The notes beneath the pieces are model-generated. The model saw only the letters and a list, made by a program, of their open reading frames with translations, ran no database searches and was not told where the DNA came from. From Nostoc sp. 'Peltigera membranacea cyanobiont' 210A (lineage in GTDB: Bacteria; Cyanobacteriota; Cyanobacteriia; Cyanobacteriales; Nostocaceae), in assembly GCF_002246015.1 (NCBI RefSeq), contig NZ_NOLJ01000001.1:620293-684292 (forward strand): a stretch of DNA of 64,000 nucleotides, written 5' to 3'. The position numbers and the translations under genes were made by a program. Of the stretch, positions 54,779 to 64,000 are shown piece after piece (positions within the stretch are counted from its first letter, which is position 1; every line of letters begins with the position of its first letter).

Positions 54779-55579
54779 ATGAGTGAAAGACTTGCCGATA
54801 TTGGCATACCGCCTCAGTTTCCCGATCACACTCAACTACCAGAGTCTGATGGTACGTTTGTGTTCGCGGAGCGTGCCGAAGGCAATAATTTTCAAGAGCA
54901 TCCCCAAACCGTCATTTTGACAGACTCAATTGCTCAAGTTTTGCAACGCCTACATCCAGATGGACAGTATTGCATTGGTCAAGATTGTGGTATTTATTGG
55001 CGAGAGACTGAACCACCAGAAAAAGGAGCAGCAGCACCGGATTGGTTTTATGTCCCTGGTGTACCACCAAGGCTAGATGGCAAAAACCGCCGCTCTTATG
55101 TTTTATGGCGGGAATACATACCGCCATTGATTGCCATAGAACTAGCTAGTGGTAATGGGGATGAAGAACGAGATGTCACTCCTTTACCTCTAGCTGGTAG
55201 TCGGGAAGGCGCAAAAGTAGGTAAATTCTGGGTATATGAGCGAATAATCCGAATTCCCTACTATGCCATTTATGAAATTAGTAATGGCAAACTGGAAGTT
55301 TATCACCTGGTAGATTTTTCATACCACAAGATGGAACCTAATAAACGAGGTCACTACTCAATTCCTCCTTTAGGAGTAAAACTAGGGTTATGGCAGGGAA
55401 GCTACTTGAATAACCCTGAACAATTGTGGTTGCGCTGGTGGGATTTAGAGGGAAATCTGTTACTGATTGGTCAGGAAGAAGCTGAGTTGCAAAAGCAAAG
55501 AGCCGAGCAAGCAGAACGAAAAGCTGCACAATTAGCAGAACGGCTCAGGGCAATGGGTATCGATCCAGAAGTAGAGTAA
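54779..55579 (+). CDS. Uma2 family (DUF820) putative endonuclease with C-terminal coiled coil
   Basis: 266 residues. The Uma2 core covers ~1-215: LPESDGTFV, QDCGIYWRETEPPEKGAAAPDWFYVPGVPP, YIPPLIAIELASGNGDEERD (catalytic-type E and D) and the late YAIYEISNGKLEVYHL. A 35-residue coiled-coil tail ends ERLRAMGIDPEVE, a common ending in this subfamily. Between TFV and NFQEHPQ lie about eight extra residues (FAERAEGN) coded by a GTTCGCGGAGCGTGCCGAAGGC repeat. Function of the family is unknown. Confidence 0.86.
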   Translation: MSERLADIGIPPQFPDHTQLPESDGTFVFAERAEGNNFQEHPQTVILTDSIAQVLQRLHPDGQYCIGQDCGIYWRETEPPEKGAAAPDWFYVPGVPPRLDGKNRRSYVLWREYIPPLIAIELASGNGDEERDVTPLPLAGSREGAKVGKFWVYERIIRIPYYAIYEISNGKLEVYHLVDFSYHKMEPNKRGHYSIPPLGVKLGLWQGSYLNNPEQLWLRWWDLEGNLLLIGQEEAELQKQRAEQAERKAAQLAERLRAMGIDPEVE

Positions 55580-55586
55580 TTTTTAG

Positions 55587-55768
55587 CTATGGTAAGCCGA
55601 AAAACTTAGTAATCACGGGCAAAAGCTTACCACAGACTTCAACTAGCTTTTCATTAGTAGGCAAATCAGCGATGTCTACCACGGGCTACGCCAACGCACC
55701 TTTCAAGAACTTGAGGGCTGTTTTTGCTATCTTCTGCATGGCTCGATCTTTTGGGTTTGGCAGTGGGG
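55587..55768 (-). pseudogene. Gene remnant interrupted by two copies of a dispersed repeat
   Basis: Minus strand: APLPNPKDRAMQKIAKTALKFLKG, then a GATGTCTACCACGGGCTACGCC repeat (55669-55698) that brings an in-frame TAG, then DLPTNEKLVEVCGKLLPVITKF to a TAG at 55587. The frame is the same on both sides. A second copy of the repeat (55768-55798) cuts the upstream side, again with stop codons. This looks like the C-terminal end of a helical protein, possibly an effector-associated type domain, which I cannot name. Confidence 0.5.
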
Positions 55769-55798
55769 CGATGTCTACGACGGGCTACGCCTACGCAT
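55669..55798. repeat. Two copies of the GCGATGTCTACGACGGGCTACGCCTACGC repeat
   Basis: Copies at 55669-55698 and 55768-55798. Others lie at 24850-24878 and, within the pentapeptide gene, at 53592-53621. About 29 bp each, partly palindromic (GGGCTACGCC, CTACGACG). Confidence 0.8.
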
Positions 55799-55904
55799 CT
55801 GATAACAAGTCAAGATTGTATCTGATTTTGTAAGTTACTTGCAAAATTTTCAAAGTTCTGAACTAAAATTGTTGACATACGTGCGATAGCTAAAAAAGCG
55901 AACT

Positions 55905-56147
55905 ATGAATACTTTTATTGTCAAAGTAAGCGCTTTTTGGGATGCTGAGGTTGATGTTTGGGTAGCTAGCAGTGATAATCTACCTGGGTTGGTTACAGAA
56001 GCTTCTACTATTGAGTTGTTAACAGCAAAACTCAAAGCTATGATTCCAGAACTTATTGAATTAAATAGAGTTGAATCTGGCAACAAAGATTACATTGATT
56101 TATACTTAACAACCCATCGTCATGAATCAATCAAAGTGGCTGGCTAA
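55905..56147 (+). CDS. HicB-like antitoxin (DUF1902)
   Basis: 80 residues starting MNTFIVKVSAFWDAEVDVWVASSDNLPGLVTEAST, the partial RNase-H-like fold of HicB/DUF1902 antitoxins. It is followed by an amphipathic helix (LLTAKLKAMIPELIEL). No DNA-binding domain is added at the C-terminus. Its stop codon overlaps the start of the toxin gene by one base (TAATG), so the pair is translationally coupled, antitoxin first. Confidence 0.85.
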   Translation: MNTFIVKVSAFWDAEVDVWVASSDNLPGLVTEASTIELLTAKLKAMIPELIELNRVESGNKDYIDLYLTTHRHESIKVAG

Positions 56148-56344
56148 TGAGTGTTTCCTTTACTCCTGAAGTTAAAAAGCTTTTAACAGAAGCCGGATGT
56201 TATTTTAAAAGGCCAGGGAAAGGAGATCATGAAATTTGGTATAGCCCAATTACAGATAATAACTTTGTAGTTGATAGTAAAATAAAATCACGTCATACTG
56301 CAAATGGAGTATTGAAACAAGCTGGTTTAGATAAGCATTTTTGA
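56147..56344 (+). CDS. HicA-like mRNA interferase toxin
   Basis: 65 residues with the HicA double-stranded-RNA-binding-like fold: VKKLLTEAGCYFKRPGKGDHEIWYSP, where the His in GDHEIW is the catalytic residue, and HTANGVLKQAGL at the end. It cleaves mRNA when free of the antitoxin. Length and motif are intact, so the pair is probably functional. Confidence 0.85.
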   Translation: MSVSFTPEVKKLLTEAGCYFKRPGKGDHEIWYSPITDNNFVVDSKIKSRHTANGVLKQAGLDKHF

Positions 56345-56880
56345 GTTTATTAGGAGAGCGATCGCAAATATTGCTGCTCCCACCCAAACAATGTTCTCTT
56401 GTGTTTCAACTTTGGCACGGATACTTCTTTAATAGAGCTCCTTTCCACGTCGGGCAACTTCTTGGCTACTGAGCGTAGGGTGGGACATAAATAAATCCCC
56501 TATTTAAGCTGCTAGATTCTTCACTTCATTGGAGAGCAGAAGCTACAGAGGTTAGAGAGTAATGCTTGATTCTGTAGGAATTGGGAGAGCGATCGCCTCA
56601 AAGCAGCAGAGGAGAAAAATGCTTTGAAAAACTCTAAAGTAAGAAACTACAACACAAAATTTATTACTTTATTTAGCATAGGCAAGCTATCTCAATGGTT
56701 TTGAGCGCCATTCCCTAGCACAGCACCATTCTTGCGCGGTCGAGGTTTATTAAATTTATTAATGTACAATTTTCCCGATTCGGCACAATGGTACCTTACA
56801 CAAAATTGTGGGAATTATAAGTTTGAAATACAAATTGTATTCATCCACAAAAACTTGCATTCCAAAAAAAGAGAATATTT
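56345..56880. other. 536-bp spacer upstream of the helicase gene
   Basis: No intact gene. On the minus strand 56355-56425 there is a short hydrophobic frame (VETQENIVWVGAAIFAIALL) that may be the scrap of a membrane protein. Two HIP1 sites (about 56360 and 56590) lie in it. A TTATTAAATTTATTAATG-rich region precedes the helicase start. Confidence 0.4.
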
Positions 56881-59469
56881 ATGGAGTATAAAGAGTATGA
56901 ATCGTTCAATCTTGAGCAACTGAGAAAAAAAGATACTCACTTTTCCCCGAAGCCTCCCTTTCAGCATCAAGTCGAGGCGTTTAAAAAACTCAGTAGTACA
57001 TTTAAGGTTGACAGTAAAGAACCGAGGAGTGGACTATTAGTACTTCCAACAGGTGCAGGCAAAACATTTACAGCTGTTAAGTGGTCGTGTGATCATGTAA
57101 TCCCTAAAAATATTAAAATACTTTGGTTAGCTCCTTCGTTTTATCTACTGGATCAAGCATTCTCTACTTTTTGTGAAAATGCCAGAGATATTTCACATTC
57201 TAAAAAAACATTGAATCTTAGGCGCGTTTCCAGCAATCCTTCTCATGCCAACGCATCATCTATCAAAATAACCGATGATATTGTCATTATGACAATACAA
57301 ACAGCTATCAGTAATTTACACCCTAATAATCAGGACGGTTCGGGTAATAAGGTTGAGACAGCTTTTAGAAAATTTATTGAGGATTCTAAAGAAACAGGAC
57401 TTTTTGTAATAGTTGATGAAGCTCACCATTCACCGGCTTATGGTTGCAGAAATTTATTGATTGGTGAAAAAGGACTTCGAGAGCTAGTACCCAATTCCAA
57501 TATACTTGGTTTAACAGCTACACCAACTTATACAGATAAGGCTAGAAGAGGTTGGCTACGGAAAATATTTGAAGATGGAGATAATGGAGTTATTTATCAA
57601 GCTGATAAAGAAACTTTAATAACACAAGATATTTTAGCTAGACCTAATTACATTGAAGTCTCAACTGGCACAGAGATGGAAGTTGATGATAAATTATACG
57701 ACCGATTAGTTAAGCAACATAAAGACCTTCCCGAATCAATTATCGAAATTCTTGCAAAAGATAAACATAGAAACAACTTTATCGTAAACAGTTATGTATC
57801 TAAAAAAGATACTTATGGTAAAACTATTATCTTTGCTGACCGTTGGTTTCAATGTGAACACATAAAGAATAAACTTGTTGAAAAGGGCATTAAAGCAGAT
57901 GCAATCTATTCGCGTATAGATGCTGATCCAGGTTCGGCAGATGCAAGAAATAAACGTAAATCAGATGACAATAAAAGAATTTTAGATGATTTTAAGAGTA
58001 ATAAGCTTGATGTTTTAATCAATGTACGAATGTTAACAGAAGGGGTTGATGTTCCCAATGTTCAAACTGTATTTATTACTCGCCAAACAACAAGCTCAAT
58101 TCTAATGACTCAAATGATTGGTAGAGCTTTACGTGGGAAAAAAGCAGGAGGGAGCAGTGATGAGGCAAATGTTATTTTATTCTTCGATGACTGGAAACGT
58201 TTAATTGATTGGGTTAACCCAGTAGATGGTGATCCTGAACCTGATCCTGTAAAGCCTGATAAAGGAGAAAACTATCCACTCGAATATATATCAATTCGTC
58301 TAATCGAAGAATTATCGAAGTCAATTGAGAATAATGAAGTTCATCCAATAGAATACAAGAAAATATTTCCTATTGGATGGTATAAAACTGTAATTGTATA
58401 TGCTGACTCTGATAATAACAACGACTCAATGGAAGCATTTACTGAATTTGTCATGGTCTATGAACATACGCAATCAAGGTTTGAGGCTTTTATTAGCTCT
58501 ATTACTGACCCAAAGCTACTAGATGAATGGTCTAAAGAGTATCTTGATGATAAATGGATGCAGCCTCAAGTTGAAGAATGGATAGATAACTATTTTAACG
58601 ATGAAACTGATGACATTGGCAGAAGACTTAATTCAGATTTAATTAAGATCGTTCGTCACATCGCTCAAGATGATCTACATTCTAAACCCCCGTATCATTC
58701 CTTTGAAGAAAGAGAAATCTATGACTTAGATAAAATTGCTCATGAGCTAATTAATTTTTCAAATCCAGAACTAAACAACTATGTCAAGCAAGAGTTTTCA
58801 AAAGCTGGAATGTTGTGGGAAACTTTCTATAAAACACCAAATCGTCTTCTAACAGCCCTTCAGTTGGTTATCAATAAAATAATGACTGATGGAGATGGGG
58901 ATGGCAATGAAATACCTAAACATAATAAATCTACGTCTACGTCTACACCACCGGAGGATGATCGGTACCCTACGGAAGAAGAAAGAGAACAAGTAAAAAA
59001 TCGAGACGGTTATGCTTGCCTATGTTGTGGTGTTAAGGCAGAAGGTAAATTACAAATTGACCATATTAAACCGTTTTCTATGGGTGGAAAAACATTTGTA
59101 GAAAACTTACAAACTCTGTGTGTTATTTGCAATAGACGTAAAGGCAGGAATGAAATTGATTTTCGGCAGAACAAAACAAAATTGAGTAGACCCAAAACAG
59201 ATTTGGGTATTCCCAAAAATCTGGATTTATCATTTACATTAGAAAGTGAAAAGGCGACAAGGACTCTAACAAGAATAGTTAATTTATTTTACCATTGCAA
59301 AGCAGTTTACAAGGTTGATTGGGAAGTCTACACTTACACTTACAATATATATTTGTATCCTAATAATAAGCCTGAATGGTTGCTTAAACATAAAGCGGAA
59401 CTTCTTAAGTTTGTTCAAGAGAAGCTTGGTCGTCAGGCTTACAAAATTGAAGTTACTACAAAGAAATAA
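56881..59469 (+). CDS. SF2 helicase fused to a C-terminal HNH nuclease (candidate defence protein)
   Basis: 862 residues. Helicase motifs: Walker A PTGAGKT (~56-62), motif II VDEAHH (Asp179), motif III GLTATP, then MLTEGVDVPNV and QMIGRALRG (motifs V-VI), as in type III restriction/DEAD-box res subunits. A ~280-residue helical region follows. The HNH domain spans ~708-755: RDGYACLCCG, LQIDHIKPFSMGG (Asp727-His728), ENLQTLCVICNRRKG, with two CxxC zinc pairs. About 90 residues continue after it. No methylase gene is adjacent, so a self-contained DNA-translocating nuclease is likely. Base composition is more AT-rich than its neighbours and it sits beside HicBA and Uma2 genes, which fits acquired accessory DNA. 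The defence role is an inference. Confidence 0.85.
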   Translation: MEYKEYESFNLEQLRKKDTHFSPKPPFQHQVEAFKKLSSTFKVDSKEPRSGLLVLPTGAGKTFTAVKWSCDHVIPKNIKILWLAPSFYLLDQAFSTFCENARDISHSKKTLNLRRVSSNPSHANASSIKITDDIVIMTIQTAISNLHPNNQDGSGNKVETAFRKFIEDSKETGLFVIVDEAHHSPAYGCRNLLIGEKGLRELVPNSNILGLTATPTYTDKARRGWLRKIFEDGDNGVIYQADKETLITQDILARPNYIEVSTGTEMEVDDKLYDRLVKQHKDLPESIIEILAKDKHRNNFIVNSYVSKKDTYGKTIIFADRWFQCEHIKNKLVEKGIKADAIYSRIDADPGSADARNKRKSDDNKRILDDFKSNKLDVLINVRMLTEGVDVPNVQTVFITRQTTSSILMTQMIGRALRGKKAGGSSDEANVILFFDDWKRLIDWVNPVDGDPEPDPVKPDKGENYPLEYISIRLIEELSKSIENNEVHPIEYKKIFPIGWYKTVIVYADSDNNNDSMEAFTEFVMVYEHTQSRFEAFISSITDPKLLDEWSKEYLDDKWMQPQVEEWIDNYFNDETDDIGRRLNSDLIKIVRHIAQDDLHSKPPYHSFEEREIYDLDKIAHELINFSNPELNNYVKQEFSKAGMLWETFYKTPNRLLTALQLVINKIMTDGDGDGNEIPKHNKSTSTSTPPEDDRYPTEEEREQVKNRDGYACLCCGVKAEGKLQIDHIKPFSMGGKTFVENLQTLCVICNRRKGRNEIDFRQNKTKLSRPKTDLGIPKNLDLSFTLESEKATRTLTRIVNLFYHCKAVYKVDWEVYTYTYNIYLYPNNKPEWLLKHKAELLKFVQEKLGRQAYKIEVTTKK

Positions 59470-59533
59470 ATGTAGCAAAAGGAGCGATCGCACTCCACCA
59501 AATACAATGAGTAACTAGTGTTGTACCCCAAAT

Positions 59534-61288
59534 TTACTGCACACTCCGAAACCACTCCGTAATCCCCTGAGCGATCGCTTTTGCCATTTTCTTCTGTTCC
59601 TCTGGGTTCACCACCTGCTCAAATTCATCGGGATTGCTCATAAAACCCAATTCCAACAACACCGATGGCGCAGCTGTCGGACGTGTCAGCGCCAAGTTAT
59701 CCCAATACACACCATAAGAAGGTTTGCCGAGTTTTTTGACTACATAGTTCTGTAAAAATATGGCGAGGTTATGGGCTTGGGGTTGATACCAAAATGCGCC
59801 GAATCCCTTAATTTTTTCGGCATCGCCATCATCGGGTAGAGAGTTGTGATGTATGGAAATAGCGATCGCAGGTTCTTCTTGACTGATAATTGCCTGACGT
59901 TCTACCAGCGAAACTTCCTTGTCGTCCTCCCGCGTCATCACCACCGTTGCTCCTCGCTTCACCAACTCGTCCCGTAGCAACTTAGATACCACCAAATTCA
60001 CATCTTTTTCTAAATATCCAGTTGGGCCACTGGCACCAGATTCTTTACCGCCATGCCCTGGATCTAGTACAATCTTGAAATTAGCTAAAAGCTTGCGTCT
60101 TGTGTTCCCGATTTTAGGCGGATGACGCAAAGCCAAAACCAGGGTTGTACCGTCGTATCTCAGCTTATATCCCCACTGTTGAGCTTTTTTGAGGTTAAAG
60201 GTGTATTTTACTTGTCCTGGAGCTTCCTGTTGCCAGTCTAGGCGATTAATTAGGGGGTTATCATCCAGGCGAATTATGTCTGTTTGGGCAGTGGTATTGT
60301 AGAGAGTGAGAGCGAGAGTTTGCTCACTTTGTTGTACGCTCACGGGTACGGGAACTTGCAAAGGGAAAACTATCTCTGTCGCATTAGGGAGTTGACGGTA
60401 TCCGACACTGCGAATTATTGTTTGTGGCGGAACTGCACCAGGTAAAATGCGGGTTTCTTTACTATTAATCCAAGCGCCATAATCTAGGCGCAACCATTCA
60501 CCTTCCCTACCTGTAACCGTTGCGCGTGTGCCTTTGGGCAGTGGTGTAAGTCGAGAATGATCGGTGCTAGGACCAGTACGAGCCACGCCTGACTCTACTG
60601 TAACCTCAGAAACTGGCAACTGCGCTCTTGAGAGGATTTCAATCTTACCAGATCCTGGTTGAGTTATTGTCTTGCCATCAAGGATCAGTTGAAATTGAGG
60701 TTTTCCCAGATCGGCGGCTGTTGTCATTGTGGTGCAACCTTGATAGTTGCCTACGCTAGACTGGGCATGAGGCTGATTTTGCCCTGTCAAAGCTGCCAAA
60801 TTACTTGGTAGTTGTGCCTGTTGAGGTTGCGGTAAAAGGGCAATAGTTTGATTAGCCAGGGTTACAGAGACATTAGCGTTAGGGGGTGCGATCGCGCCAA
60901 AACAAATTACTTCTCCTGGTAATCTGGCAATGTCAACTGCGGGAGTCAGGGAATCTTTCGCAAAGGCTACCCCCTGTGGTAGTTCAGGGCTAGCGTTAAG
61001 CCTGATCACCTTAATCTTAAGTTCTTGATTCTGGCGACGCACAGTAAAAAGATTCTCCCCCAACTGCAAGGGGAAACTAGGGGAAAAATGACCAGCTTTG
61101 CTGCGGGTAATTGGCTTACTATTGATCAAAACCTGACCATCTGGTGGTGCAGTGCCCAGAAAGAAGATTTTTTGGGCACTTGTCTGGTAGTTTGTCTGGG
61201 GAAAAACGACTATAAGAGATGGCTCTGCCAATGTTACTGAGGAGGTGAGAATACAGCCTAATATTACTAATCCTAAGAGGTTTTTCAC
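59534..61288 (-). CDS. N-acetylmuramoyl-L-alanine amidase (Amidase_3) with SH3-like and AMIN-like regions
   Basis: 584 residues, exported (signal peptide MKNLLGLVILGCILTSSVTLA). The middle part has an SH3-like domain (VESGVARTGPSTDHSRLTPLPKGTRATV...WLRLDYGAW) and a beta-rich AMIN-like stretch. The C-terminal catalytic domain (~395-580) shows the zinc-binding motifs IVLDPGHGGKESG, a Glu in YLEKDVNL, AISIHHNSLP and VLLELGFMSNPDEF. It cuts the amide between muramic acid and peptide. In filamentous cyanobacteria such enzymes help form septal junction nanopores (AmiC); whether this one does is not known. Monocistronic. Confidence 0.92.
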   Translation of the reverse strand: MKNLLGLVILGCILTSSVTLAEPSLIVVFPQTNYQTSAQKIFFLGTAPPDGQVLINSKPITRSKAGHFSPSFPLQLGENLFTVRRQNQELKIKVIRLNASPELPQGVAFAKDSLTPAVDIARLPGEVICFGAIAPPNANVSVTLANQTIALLPQPQQAQLPSNLAALTGQNQPHAQSSVGNYQGCTTMTTAADLGKPQFQLILDGKTITQPGSGKIEILSRAQLPVSEVTVESGVARTGPSTDHSRLTPLPKGTRATVTGREGEWLRLDYGAWINSKETRILPGAVPPQTIIRSVGYRQLPNATEIVFPLQVPVPVSVQQSEQTLALTLYNTTAQTDIIRLDDNPLINRLDWQQEAPGQVKYTFNLKKAQQWGYKLRYDGTTLVLALRHPPKIGNTRRKLLANFKIVLDPGHGGKESGASGPTGYLEKDVNLVVSKLLRDELVKRGATVVMTREDDKEVSLVERQAIISQEEPAIAISIHHNSLPDDGDAEKIKGFGAFWYQPQAHNLAIFLQNYVVKKLGKPSYGVYWDNLALTRPTAAPSVLLELGFMSNPDEFEQVVNPEEQKKMAKAIAQGITEWFRSVQ

Positions 61289-61348
61289 AGCAAATCACAG
61301 AAGATGACACCACAACAACTGTGGCACAATGACGGGATGTATTTTTAG

Positions 61349-63010
<1,662 letters not shown>

Positions 63011-63029
63011 AAATTCATAATTCGTAATG

Positions 63030-63082
63030 ACGCTCTCTACGAGACGCTAAAAGCGAACGCGGACTCGCTACCGCTACGCTAA
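63030..63082. repeat. Dispersed repeat CTCTACGAGACGCTAAAAGCGAACGCGGACTCGC
   Basis: Inserted in a TAATTCGTAATTCAAAATT short repeat after pyrG. The same sequence type is found at 46085-46135. Confidence 0.75.
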
Positions 63083-63209
63083 GGTAATTCGTAATTCAAA
63101 ATTAATTTTTTAGATTTTGAATTAGTGCATAACAACATTAACTTAGGGCTTTAGTCGATTTGGACATCCAGGGTGCATCATTCGTAAATTTCGGACTTGA
63201 GGAGATGTT

Positions 63210-63632
63210 GTGGCGTACTGGGTGAAAATCCTTTACGAGAGGAAAGAATATGTGGTGAATTTTGAGCGTGTCCATGCTTTTTGTTATGAACTCAATGGCA
63301 GGGTGACTTTTTGGCTACCCGATAGTGCCATTCCCATAGTGATTAACCCGCAAAGTAATTTGGAAGATTATCAAAAGATTTTTGATTATTTAGAATGTGT
63401 GACAGGATTAGAATTAGATCACGCCCACTGGGTAAGAATAAATTACGAAAAAAATGAATATGTAATTAATCTCAACTGTATCAGTTCCTTTTGTCATGAA
63501 CCGAACGGTAGGATAACTTTTTGGTTGCCAGATGGCACTATTCCCATCATCATCAACCCTGTGAGTAATCCTGAATCTTATGAAAAAGTTGTGAAATACG
63601 TTAAGAAAGCAACAGGATATTCTTTGTCTTGA
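63210..63632 (+). CDS. Hypothetical protein made of two ~64-residue repeats
   Basis: 140 residues, GTG start with GAGGAG upstream. The first half (WVKILYERKEYVVNFERVHAF ... FWLPDSAIPIVINPQSN) and second half (WVRINYEKNEYVINLNCISSF ... FWLPDGTIPIIINPVSN) are clearly homologous. Each ends in a short helix (LECVTG and VKKATG). Beta-strand-rich with a conserved FC.E.NGR.TFWLPD motif. No membrane segment or signal peptide. I recognise no named family. The internal duplication suggests a pseudo-dimeric small domain. Confidence 0.75.
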   Translation: MAYWVKILYERKEYVVNFERVHAFCYELNGRVTFWLPDSAIPIVINPQSNLEDYQKIFDYLECVTGLELDHAHWVRINYEKNEYVINLNCISSFCHEPNGRITFWLPDGTIPIIINPVSNPESYEKVVKYVKKATGYSLS

Positions 63633-63826
63633 AATCCCTGTGTAGCAGAACAAGGTAACAAGAAAGTTAAAAAACAGATTTACTACCTTCCTAATTTTAA
63701 AAAATGCTTTGTAAGAATTTCTGCTCAATTAGCCTAGCTATTAAATCATCTTTTTTGTAGAGTTATCTAAGAATAAAATTGTAAATTTAGTGCTAAGGTG
63801 CTAATTCTAAAATTGCATATAGCTCA

Positions 63827-64000
63827 CTACCATTCATCAAAAATTTGTTTTATCCGCTCAATTGCCGTGTCTGCTGCTTCTTCTGGAGATATGCTATTGA
63901 CAACTATTCCATTAAGAGCCTTACCCCAAACATTCTCTTCTAAAACTAGGCTGTAAGCAGGGTTTTGAACAATATAAAATGGGCGAGTATCTTTAGTTAG
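63827..64000 (-). CDS. C-terminus of an extracellular solute-binding protein (ABC transporter), truncated by the window edge
   Basis: The minus strand gives 57 residues: KDTRPFYIVQNPAYSLVLEENV, WGKALNGIVVNSISPEEAA and the ending AIERIKQIFDEW. This resembles the final helices of family 1 sugar-binding proteins, where the EEAAD.A..RIKQI.DEW pattern is common. The rest lies beyond the right edge, so the substrate is unknown. Confidence 0.65.
   Translation of the reverse strand, partial: LTKDTRPFYIVQNPAYSLVLEENVWGKALNGIVVNSISPEEAADTAIERIKQIFDEW

Noticed and set aside
56340-56430. Minus-strand hydrophobic frame (RAKVETQENIVWVGAAIFAIALL)
   Set aside because: Looks like a scrap of a membrane protein, but it is too short, stops immediately upstream and overlaps hicA; not called as a gene.

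Overview
The window comes from a filamentous, heterocyst-forming cyanobacterium of the Nostoc/Anabaena group. The evidence is frequent GCGATCGC (HIP1) octamers, short tandem and palindromic repeats typical of Nostocales, and above all a nearly complete heterocyst glycolipid (HGL) island between about 14.0 and 43 kb. Gene names for that island rest on my memory of gene order and families in Anabaena sp. PCC 7120, not on a database search.

Left flank (1-14 kb) is housekeeping mixed with decaying accessory DNA. It holds a partial class III alcohol dehydrogenase, a valine-pyruvate transaminase, RimM, the remains of a toxin-antitoxin pair split by a dispersed repeat, and a phosphoketolase. A GNAT acetyltransferase follows, overlapped by a small ORF made of a 7-residue repeat, then a glyoxalase scrap and a nested MITE. 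Next come a surface-type beta-helix/Pro-Thr/SLH protein, the bifunctional arginine-to-proline enzyme AgrE/ArgZ, a DUF2085 membrane protein and a Uma2-type protein.

The HGL island has two arms. The leftward arm (14.0-23.0 kb, minus strand) carries a GT4 glycosyltransferase at the hglT position, a membrane GT2, a secreted DUF2141 protein, a second GT2, and hgdA-hgdC-hgdB (epimerase-like SDR, DevC-type permease, HlyD/DevB-type adaptor). A 2-kb gene-free region separates it from the rightward arm (25.1-40.8 kb), the PUFA-synthase-like polyketide machinery hglE-hglD-hglC-hglA-hglB. Then come an SDR at the hetN position and, on the opposite strand, the phosphopantetheinyl transferase HetI that would activate the ACPs. 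Together these genes would build the long polyhydroxy alcohol, release it reductively, glycosylate it and export it to the heterocyst envelope.

Right flank (43-64 kb): an unreported 55-aa membrane protein, an alpha/beta hydrolase, an NrrA-like response regulator (nitrogen-stress regulator), gamma-tocopherol methyltransferase, KtrB/KtrA potassium uptake, a TPR protein, QueA, YraN and a pentapeptide-repeat protein. An accessory patch follows (Uma2, a broken gene with repeat-borne stop codons, HicB-HicA, and an SF2 helicase-HNH nuclease fusion that looks like a defence gene). The window ends with a cell-wall amidase, CTP synthase, an internally duplicated small protein and the tail of a solute-binding protein.

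A theme of the window is dispersed palindromic repeats entering genes. Some are carried in frame (RimM N-terminus, QueA, a pentapeptide protein, a Uma2 protein); others have broken genes. I saw no tRNA, rRNA, CRISPR array or intact transposase gene.
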